Assembly: GCA_902541695.1 (NCBI GenBank)
Contig: CACBRT010000011.1
Span: 1 to 33,770, forward strand
Reading direction: 5' to 3'
From: an uncultured Alphaproteobacteria bacterium
GTDB taxonomy: Bacteria > Pseudomonadota > Alphaproteobacteria > Rhodobacterales > Rhodobacteraceae
DNA: 33,770 nucleotides
A program made the translations under genes and the position numbers. Below the pieces are notes generated by a model. That model ran no database searches. It saw only the letters and a list, made by a program, of their open reading frames with translations, and was not told where the DNA came from. Shown here in pieces: positions 27,899-33,770 of this stretch. Numbering within the stretch: the stretch's first letter is position 1; the number at the start of each line of letters is the position of its first letter.

Positions 27899-29254
27899 TT
27901 GATAAATAATTTTACAAATTTAAAGGAATTTTCTGTATCTGAAATCTCTTTATCCATAAAAAAACATATTGAAAATGAGTTTACTTTAGTCAAAGTAATT
28001 GGTGAATTAGGTAGGATATCAAAACCTTCTTCTGGACATATATATTTTGATATGAAGGACGAAAGATCTAGTTTATCTTGTGTTGCTTGGCGTAATACTT
28101 TGAAAGATCAAAAAGAGTTTTTGGAAGAAGGCTCCGAGGTTATTGCATTAGGAAGAATAACTACCTTTTCTGGTCAAAGTCGATATCAACTTGTAGTTCA
28201 TGACGTTTTTCCTTCTGGTGCAGGAAGTTTAATGGCTTTGTTTCAAAAAAGAAAACAAACATTTTTAAATGAAGGTTTATTTGATCAATCTAGGAAAAAA
28301 CCTATTCCATTTTTACCAGAGGTAATAGGAGTTATAACTTCAGAAAGTGGAGCAGTATTTCAAGATATACTTCATCGATTAAAAGAGCGTTTTCCGAGAA
28401 CAGTAATATTATGGTCGGTTCCTGTACAAGGTGAAGAAAGTGCAAGAAAAGTAGCTGAAGCTATTGTTGGATTTAATTCATTTGAATTTCAGAGACAAGA
28501 CAAAAGACCTGATTTATTGATAGTTGCCAGGGGAGGTGGTTCTTTAGAAGATTTATGGGGATTTAATGAAGAAATAGTAATCAGGGCTGTAGCTAACAGT
28601 AAAATTCCAATAATTTCAGCGATTGGGCATGAAACAGATACCACGTTAATTGATTATATAGCTGATAAGAGAGCTCCCACACCAACTGCTGCAGCAGAAA
28701 TAGCAGTTCCTGAAAAAAAACAATTATCAGAACAAATAAAAAACTTATGTCTAAGACTTGATCGATCTGTCGATACCAAAATTGAATGGGAAAAACAAAA
28801 AATATCTTCACTTGCAAAAAGTATAAATAATGTATCACTCATCTTATCTTATTTTAATCAGCGCTTCGATATTTTAATGATAAAATTTCCAAATATTCTT
28901 CTTAGTTATTTACAAAAGAAAAGAGAAAATCTATTTAAGTTAAATCTGTCTATGATTGAAAAAAAAAGTTTATTAAAGGATATTAGATTTAGAAAAGATA
29001 GCTTAGCAAGGACAGAGAAATCAATAAATCTTTTATTTAAAAATGTTTTAGATACAAAAAAAAACTACATAGAAAATTTATATAAAGTTTATAGTGCCTT
29101 AAGTTATAAAAGAACACTTGCAAGAGGATATTCGATTATAAGAGACAAAAAAATGAATTTGGTAACTAATAAAACTTCTGCTATTAAAGCTCATGAATTA
29201 TCAATCGAATTTAGTGAAGATATAATTGAAGTTGAAGTAAAAAGTCACAAATAG
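27899..29254 (+). CDS. xseA: Exodeoxyribonuclease VII large subunit
   Basis: Catalytic subunit of ExoVII, which degrades single-stranded DNA in repair; it needs XseB, not seen here. The 451 residues show an N-terminal OB fold (FTLVKVIGELGRISKPSSGH, YFDMKDERSSLSCVAW), then the nuclease core with VIGVITSESGAVFQDILHRL, ARGGGSLEDLWGFNEE, ISAIGHETDTTLIDYIADKR and RAPTPTAAAE, and a long helical C-terminal part ending in RTLARGYSIIRD. The start is TTG after GGGAAA. It is followed by ftsY after 58 bases. Confidence 0.95.
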   Translation: MINNFTNLKEFSVSEISLSIKKHIENEFTLVKVIGELGRISKPSSGHIYFDMKDERSSLSCVAWRNTLKDQKEFLEEGSEVIALGRITTFSGQSRYQLVVHDVFPSGAGSLMALFQKRKQTFLNEGLFDQSRKKPIPFLPEVIGVITSESGAVFQDILHRLKERFPRTVILWSVPVQGEESARKVAEAIVGFNSFEFQRQDKRPDLLIVARGGGSLEDLWGFNEEIVIRAVANSKIPIISAIGHETDTTLIDYIADKRAPTPTAAAEIAVPEKKQLSEQIKNLCLRLDRSVDTKIEWEKQKISSLAKSINNVSLILSYFNQRFDILMIKFPNILLSYLQKKRENLFKLNLSMIEKKSLLKDIRFRKDSLARTEKSINLLFKNVLDTKKNYIENLYKVYSALSYKRTLARGYSIIRDKKMNLVTNKTSAIKAHELSIEFSEDIIEVEVKSHK

Positions 29255-29312
29255 TTTTTTTCTTGTAATTAGAAATGTTACAACTTCTTATAATTAATAA
29301 ATAGGATACTAA

Positions 29313-30521
29313 ATGAAATTCTTTAAAAAATTAAAGGAAAAATTATTTTCTACATCATCAAAATTAAACAATGGTTTAGAAGAGATTGTTGATAAACAAA
29401 AAGATGAAATCTTTGATCAAGATAATAATGAGAATGAAGATTCCAATAATCACATTTCATCAAATATGAAAGAAGATTTAAGGGAACAAAAAAAAGAAAT
29501 AGAAACAGTAAGCATAAAGGATGGAAAAAGAAATAAACTCATTGAAAAGCAGCTGTCTTTTTTTGAAAAAAATAAGAAGAAGAGCAATATTGAATCTGAT
29601 GAAAACCAAATAGAGATACAAGAAAAAAAACCTAATTTCTTTAAAAAAATAATTAAATCTGTAGAAAAAGTAACAAAAAGAAGGAAGTTAGATAACACCA
29701 TGCTAAATGAGATTGAAGACCTTTTGATCTCTACTGATCTTGGTGTGGCTACATCCTCTTTTATAGTTGAAAAAATCAAAAAAGAAAATTTTTCAAAGGA
29801 ACTAGATATTACTCAATTAAAACAAGTAATCAGTAGTGAAATTTATGAAATTATGAATGCTCCAAAAACTATTACTGAAATTAAAGATGGCCAGCTTAAT
29901 ATTTGGCTTTTCGTCGGCGTTAACGGTTCTGGAAAAACCACAACCATAGGTAAAATTGCAAAACAAGAAAAAGAAAATGGTAATAAGGTAATACTGGCTG
30001 CAGCTGATACTTTCAGAGCAGCAGCTGTTGAACAACTTTCAATTTGGAGTGAACGCGCTGGGATTCCTATGATAAAGGGTGAGGAAAAGAGTGATCCTGC
30101 CTCAGTTGTTTATAAAGCAATAGAAGAATCAAAGAGAGGTAAATATGACTTACTTTTAATTGATACAGCTGGAAGGCTTCAAAATAAAACAGATTTAATG
30201 GAAGAGCTTGAAAAAATAATAAGAGTAATAAAAAAGCAAGATCCAACTGCACCTCACAATTGTATTATTGTGCTAGATGCTACATCTGGTCAGAATGTAA
30301 ATTCTCAAGTGGAAATATTCTCAAAAACTGCAGGTTTAACTGGTATTATTATGACTAAATTAGATGGAACAGCAAGGGGTGGAGTATTGGTAAGTGTTAC
30401 CAATAAGTTCAACTTACCTATTTATAGAATTGGTTTAGGTGAAAAAATTGATGATTTGGAAATTTTTGATCCTAAACTCTTTTCAAAGGTTATTGTTGGT
30501 TTGGAGAATGATACTATTTAA
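29313..30521 (+). CDS. ftsY: Signal recognition particle receptor FtsY
   Basis: GTPase docking the SRP-ribosome complex at the inner membrane for co-translational insertion. The 402 residues have a charged, low-complexity N-terminal region (1-110) with a basic/aromatic start MKFFKKLKEKLF, an N domain, and the G domain: GVNGSGKTTTIGK from 202, ADTFRAAAVEQL, DTAGR from 284, and TKLDGTARGG from 348, finishing with YRIGLGEKIDDLEIFDP. ATG 29313 follows AGGA (29303-29306). A TATAAT at 29289-29294 may be a -10 but lacks a well-spaced -35. Confidence 0.96.
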   Translation: MKFFKKLKEKLFSTSSKLNNGLEEIVDKQKDEIFDQDNNENEDSNNHISSNMKEDLREQKKEIETVSIKDGKRNKLIEKQLSFFEKNKKKSNIESDENQIEIQEKKPNFFKKIIKSVEKVTKRRKLDNTMLNEIEDLLISTDLGVATSSFIVEKIKKENFSKELDITQLKQVISSEIYEIMNAPKTITEIKDGQLNIWLFVGVNGSGKTTTIGKIAKQEKENGNKVILAAADTFRAAAVEQLSIWSERAGIPMIKGEEKSDPASVVYKAIEESKRGKYDLLLIDTAGRLQNKTDLMEELEKIIRVIKKQDPTAPHNCIIVLDATSGQNVNSQVEIFSKTAGLTGIIMTKLDGTARGGVLVSVTNKFNLPIYRIGLGEKIDDLEIFDPKLFSKVIVGLENDTI

Positions 30522-30584
30522 CTAAAGTAAATTTCAACATAGAAAGTATGTTGATTGTATTATATAACATAGGAGTACTGCACA

Positions 30585-31205
30585 GTGGATGAAGATAATA
30601 AGGAAAGACCTTTTTCAAAATTAGTTTTAGAAATTGGTCCACTAATTATATTTTTTGTGTGTTACTATAAAGCACCAATACCTAAAAATATAGTAAATGA
30701 TATAGATGCAGCAAATCTGTTTAAGATAATATTTGCAACTAAAATATTTGTACCAGCAATTTTAATTGCTTTGTTTATTAGTTGGTTACAAACAAAAAAA
30801 ATAGCAAAAATGCCTTTAATTACTGCCATCTTGGTTGTTGTATTTGGAGGATTAACAATTTGGTTAAATAATCCTGTATTTATCAAAATGAAACCAACAA
30901 TTATTTATCTGATTTTTTCTGCAGTGCTAGTTTACGGGTTATTAAATAAAAAAAGTTATATAAAATATTTAATGGGTTCAGCAATTCCAATGAATGAAGA
31001 AGGCTGGTTTCTTTTGAGTAAGAGATTTGCAGGTTTTTTTATTTTACTTGCTTTAACTAATGAGATTATCTGGAGATTTTTTTCTCAAGACTTTTGGGTA
31101 AATTTTAAAACATTTGGTTTACCAATTCTCTTGATTATATTTATGGCAATGCAGTTTAATTTATTCAACAAATATACAAATAAAATAAATAAAGATTTAG
31201 ATTAA
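30585..31205 (+). CDS. yciB: YciB/septation-protein-A family inner membrane protein
   Basis: Polytopic protein of 206 residues with about five or six membrane segments. LVLEIGPLIIFFVCYY near 14-29, FKIIFATKIFVPAIL, VVVFGGLTIWLNNPVFIKMKPTIIYLIFSA and LTNEIIWRFFSQDFWVNFK are the family hallmarks (older names ispA/ispZ). Members are linked to cell-envelope integrity and septation in enterobacteria; mechanism is unclear. The start is GTG at 30585 with AGGAG nine bases upstream. It follows ftsY by 63 bases and is convergent with ccmG, seven bases away. Confidence 0.92.
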   Translation: MDEDNKERPFSKLVLEIGPLIIFFVCYYKAPIPKNIVNDIDAANLFKIIFATKIFVPAILIALFISWLQTKKIAKMPLITAILVVVFGGLTIWLNNPVFIKMKPTIIYLIFSAVLVYGLLNKKSYIKYLMGSAIPMNEEGWFLLSKRFAGFFILLALTNEIIWRFFSQDFWVNFKTFGLPILLIIFMAMQFNLFNKYTNKINKDLD

Positions 31206-31212
31206 TATTATT

Positions 31213-31758
31213 TTATTGATTAATGAATTTAAAAAATTTTGTTTTCATTATCTCTTTTGTAATTGGCCCGGCATGTCTAAATAAAACCCTACCTTCTTGA
31301 TCAATTGCAAATGTCTCAGGTACCCCATAAACACCCCACTCTATGGCATTTCTTCCTGATTGATCTGTTCCAATTTTAAGAAACGGATTTCCGTACTCTT
31401 TTAAAAAGTTAAGGGCTGAATTTTTTTTATCTTTGTAGTTTACGCCATAAAGTTCAACGTTTTCTAATTCTGATAATCTTTCTAGTTGAGGATGTTCTAC
31501 TCTACAAGGTGGGCACCAACTAGCCCAAAAATTAACTAACCTGATTTTATTTTCCTTTATAGAATCTAAATCTTTATTGCTTACTAAATCGTAACTTCCT
31601 AAGTTTTCAAGCACAAGCGGTGGGGGAGATTTACCAATTAAAACAGATGGTAGGTTTTCCCTATCATATTTTTTTAATGCAATAAAAGCTACTAGGATTA
31701 ATAAAAAAAAAATTAAAAGAGGAAAAAATTTAAAAAAATTGACTTTTTTATTTATCAT
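31213..31758 (-). CDS. ccmG: Cytochrome c maturation thioredoxin-like protein CcmG/DsbE
   Basis: Membrane-anchored periplasmic thiol reductant that keeps apocytochrome c (with CcmH) reduced for haem ligation. The 181 residues have one N-terminal membrane anchor (about 10-29) and a thioredoxin fold with active site WASWCPPC (Cys82, Cys85), the family acidic site HPQLERL after it, GVNYKD, and the cis-proline region YGVPETFAIDQEGRV. Its ATG overlaps the end of ccmD by 11 bases. Last gene of the ccm run visible here. Confidence 0.95.
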   Translation of the reverse strand: MINKKVNFFKFFPLLIFFLLILVAFIALKKYDRENLPSVLIGKSPPPLVLENLGSYDLVSNKDLDSIKENKIRLVNFWASWCPPCRVEHPQLERLSELENVELYGVNYKDKKNSALNFLKEYGNPFLKIGTDQSGRNAIEWGVYGVPETFAIDQEGRVLFRHAGPITKEIMKTKFFKFINQ

Positions 31759-31903
31759 TTAAATTATCAGTATTTAAATTTTTAAGGTCTCTTTTTACTT
31801 TTTTTGCGTCTAAATAGGTAGATACAATTACAATAGATACAAGAGAAAATGTTCCCGCATAAGAAATTAATACTTCAAAAGTATATTTGCCAAAATCTAA
31901 CAT
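31748..31903 (-). CDS. ccmD: CcmD, haem exporter small subunit
   Basis: Small membrane protein that helps release holo-CcmE from the CcmABC complex. I translated 51 residues directly: MLDFGKYTFEVLISYAGTFS at the start matches the usual GKY..yV..aY beginning, followed by one membrane segment (about 12-30) and a basic tail with DAKKVKRDLKNL. ATG 31903 overlaps the ccmC stop (TAATG on the minus strand), and the stop overlaps ccmG by 11 bases. The gene fills the gap between ccmC and ccmG. Size, topology and position together support the call. Confidence 0.9.
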   Translation of the reverse strand: MLDFGKYTFEVLISYAGTFSLVSIVIVSTYLDAKKVKRDLKNLNTDNLNDK

Positions 31904-32643
31904 TAACCATCCCTAGCATTTAATAAAATATTTATTTTTCTTTTTTGTATTTCTGTCTTTATTCTTATTAACAACAAAGTCAAAAACAATAATACAAATC
32001 CTATAATGCATATAATAAGAGGAAAATAAAATACATTATCAATATTTTCCTCTTTATCTAATGATAGGGATGGTCCCTGATGAAGACCTTGATCCCAAAA
32101 AAACACAGCATATCTTGAAAGAAGTGCAAAAATAGAACCAACTATACATAGCCAAGATGATAAGTCTCCTATTTTATCACTGAACTTCATAGTTTGCCAA
32201 ATTGACAAATATCCAAGATAAAACATTAATAAAATTGCAAAGGAAGTTAGTCTTGGATCCCAAGCCCAATATGTACCCCAAATTGGCTTTCCCCAAATTG
32301 CACCAGTTAATATGGCTGACAAAGTCATAATTAGGCCAATTAATGCTGCTGATTTTGCAGCTATTAAACTTACATGGTGCCTTCTTATTAACCAAATAAT
32401 TGATGCTAAAAGCATCATGAAATATATATTAATTGCTAGAAAAGCGGTTGGTACATGTATAAAAATTATTTTTACTGATGATCCTTGCCTGTAATCTTCT
32501 GGAGTAAAAAATAGGCCCCATACCAGGCCTAAAGATAAGATTATAATTGTTAATATCAAAAAAAAAGGTATGATTTTATTTGCTATACTTAGGAAATTAT
32601 TTGGATTTGCAAACTCCAATATGTTTTTTCTAAATTTGATCAT
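31903..32643 (-). CDS. ccmC: Haem-handling membrane protein CcmC
   Basis: Inner-membrane protein that places haem onto CcmE in system I cytochrome c maturation. The 246 residues have about six membrane segments and the tryptophan-rich periplasmic loop WGKPIWGTYWAWDPRLTS (WWD domain) characteristic of haem handling, plus histidines in IFIHVPTAF and WDQGLHQGPSLS flanking it. It lies eight bases after ccmB and overlaps ccmD. Confidence 0.95.
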   Translation of the reverse strand: MIKFRKNILEFANPNNFLSIANKIIPFFLILTIIILSLGLVWGLFFTPEDYRQGSSVKIIFIHVPTAFLAINIYFMMLLASIIWLIRRHHVSLIAAKSAALIGLIMTLSAILTGAIWGKPIWGTYWAWDPRLTSFAILLMFYLGYLSIWQTMKFSDKIGDLSSWLCIVGSIFALLSRYAVFFWDQGLHQGPSLSLDKEENIDNVFYFPLIICIIGFVLLFLTLLLIRIKTEIQKRKINILLNARDG

Positions 32644-32651
32644 TGGTTATC

Positions 32652-33314
32652 TCATGTGTAATGAATTTTAATTATTAGTGAAGTGATAAAGGGGGTAATT
32701 GCAATACATATCAATGATAAAGCAAAAAGAATTAAATGTGCCATGATGTCGTAGTTTGAAGTTGTTATTAAGAGAGATATTTTCATTCCAAATATAATAA
32801 TAGGAAGAAAAGTAGGAAGTATAAAAATTGAAATTAATAAATTCCCTCCTTTTTCACCTAAAGTCAAAGCAGCTCCGATTGTTGAAATGAAGCTTAAAGC
32901 GGGTGTAGATAATAACATTACCAAACAAATTAATATAGAATGGTATATTGTGATACCTAAAGGAAAACTGATTAAAGGTATTAAGGTTATAATAGGTAAA
33001 TTGGTTGTTATCCAATGAACAATTGATTTAATAAAGATAATTGTTTCTATTGACGTATTTGATAAGATATATAGATCAAGATTACCATCATCAAAATCCT
33101 CCTGAAACATTGTTTTAATTGAAAGTAGAGAAGAAAGAGAAATGGCAATCCAAATTATTGCTAATAAAGTTTTTTCGGAACTTTCTCCAATTTGACCAAA
33201 TCCAATACCAACTATTAAAATTAAAATAATAAAAAAACTTGTTGAAAGTAATATGCCTTTATTTGCTAATGCAAAAAGTAACTCATATTTAAAAAGGTGA
33301 AAACTCAATTTCAT
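32652..33314 (-). CDS. ccmB: ABC permease subunit CcmB
   Basis: Membrane part of the CcmAB ABC transporter, needed with ATP hydrolysis to release holo-CcmE. The 220 residues start FHLFKYELLFALANKGIL and have six hydrophobic segments; LLAIIWIAISLSSLLSIKTM and FQEDFDDGNLDLYILSN are typical CcmB stretches, as is LPIITLIPLISFPLGI. It lies between ccmA (four-base gap) and ccmC (eight-base gap). Confidence 0.93.
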   Translation of the reverse strand: MKLSFHLFKYELLFALANKGILLSTSFFIILILIVGIGFGQIGESSEKTLLAIIWIAISLSSLLSIKTMFQEDFDDGNLDLYILSNTSIETIIFIKSIVHWITTNLPIITLIPLISFPLGITIYHSILICLVMLLSTPALSFISTIGAALTLGEKGGNLLISIFILPTFLPIIIFGMKISLLITTSNYDIMAHLILFALSLICIAITPFITSLIIKIHYT

Positions 33315-33318
33315 AGGA

Positions 33319-33770
33319 TTAAATGAAAGGATCTCTTTCGCTGTTCTTTGGTTGATTTAATGTCAAAATTATATCTTGATTATTCGAAGAAATGAAGGCT
33401 TCATGAGACGCCACTATTGCTATCCCTCCTTTTTTTTGGTGATCTTTTAAATAATTTTTTAATCTACTTACATTTTCAATATCTAATGAAGTTGTCGGTT
33501 CATCTAATAGCAAAACTTTCTTATTATCTATAGATAATCTTGATAAGCCTACTCTTCTTTTTTGACCTTCGGAGCATTCATAAATTCTTCGATTAAGAAT
33601 TTTTTTCAAATTAAATGAGTCTACCTCAAAGTTATATTTTTTTTCTGAGATACCTTCCCAGAAATCAATTTGCTGTTTTACTGTTAGATGATTCTTCAGA
33701 GAATTACTATGTCCTATATAAAAAAAATTATGATAAATTATATCGTTCCTATTTGTTATATCTTCATTGT
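33319..33770 (-). CDS. ccmA: Cytochrome c maturation ATPase CcmA, 5' end cut by window edge
   Basis: ATP-binding subunit of CcmAB. The frame is open from the right edge, giving about 149 residues of the C-terminal part. FYIGHSNSLKNHLTVKQQID matches the YLGHxxGLKxxLT region of CcmA; ECSEGQKRRVGLSRL is the ABC signature (Cys where Leu is usual); VLLLDEPTTSLD is Walker B; ASHEAF holds the switch histidine. The Walker A loop lies beyond base 33770. An internal TTG at 33609 could be mistaken for the start, but homology clearly continues upstream of it. Confidence 0.93.
   Translation of the reverse strand, partial: NEDITNRNDIIYHNFFYIGHSNSLKNHLTVKQQIDFWEGISEKKYNFEVDSFNLKKILNRRIYECSEGQKRRVGLSRLSIDNKKVLLLDEPTTSLDIENVSRLKNYLKDHQKKGGIAIVASHEAFISSNNQDIILTLNQPKNSERDPFI

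Noticed and set aside
33319-33609. Treating the ccmA fragment as a complete 96-residue protein starting at TTG 33609
   Set aside because: CcmA-like sequence continues in frame upstream to the window edge, so the gene is truncated by the window, not short.

Overview
The window is a compact, strongly AT-rich stretch of ordinary bacterial chromosome (about 30% G+C by eye, not computed). About 35 genes sit almost end to end. It carries core metabolism and envelope functions and shows no rRNA, tRNA, CRISPR array, integrase, transposase or phage gene. Gene content and order point to a streamlined, probably marine, alphaproteobacterium whose neighbourhoods resemble Rhodobacterales. The markers are a DUF6446-like gene between glyQ and glyS, a PPDK-like gene and a SleB-like hydrolase after glyS, folB/gph/folP/glmM, alphaproteobacterial-type serC before serA, a DUF2842-like gene after purA, hflK-hflC-DUF2065-degP, and ccmA-B-C-D-G next to yciB and ftsY. 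The taxonomic placement is inferred from remembered family traits; no search was run.

Layout. (1) 1-1513, minus strand: pyrC and pyrE (pyrE runs off the left edge), two steps of UMP synthesis, coupled by a TTGA overlap. (2) 1514-1794: the longest intergenic stretch, a divergent control region. (3) 1795-12729, plus strand: folE; glyQ, DUF6446-like, glyS; a PPDK-like protein; a cell-wall hydrolase; folB, gph-like phosphatase, folP; glmM. This covers folate/pterin synthesis, glycyl-tRNA synthesis and the UDP-GlcNAc route to peptidoglycan. (4) 12735-13643, minus: an EamA/DMT-type permease. (5) 13734-18773, plus: serC, serA (serine synthesis), purA (AMP synthesis), a DUF2842-like membrane protein, thiN (thiamine diphosphate). 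(6) 18779-20182, minus: sdaA, serine breakdown. (7) 20285-26538, plus: rpiA, gor, hflK, hflC, DUF2065, degP, a [2Fe-2S] ferredoxin, i.e. pentose phosphate/redox balance followed by a membrane and periplasmic protein quality-control block. (8) 26553-27818, minus: purD. (9) 27899-31205, plus: xseA, ftsY, yciB. (10) 31213-33770, minus: the cytochrome c maturation operon ccmA (cut by the right edge), ccmB, ccmC, ccmD, ccmG.

Nothing here looks like an undescribed defence, mobile or biosynthetic system. The points most worth a second look are the PPDK-like protein, which keeps the phosphohistidine and PEP/pyruvate halves but has lost the ATP-site motifs; a HAD phosphatase wedged between folB and folP that could serve an orphan folate step; unusually frequent TTG start codons; and conserved-context small proteins of unknown function.
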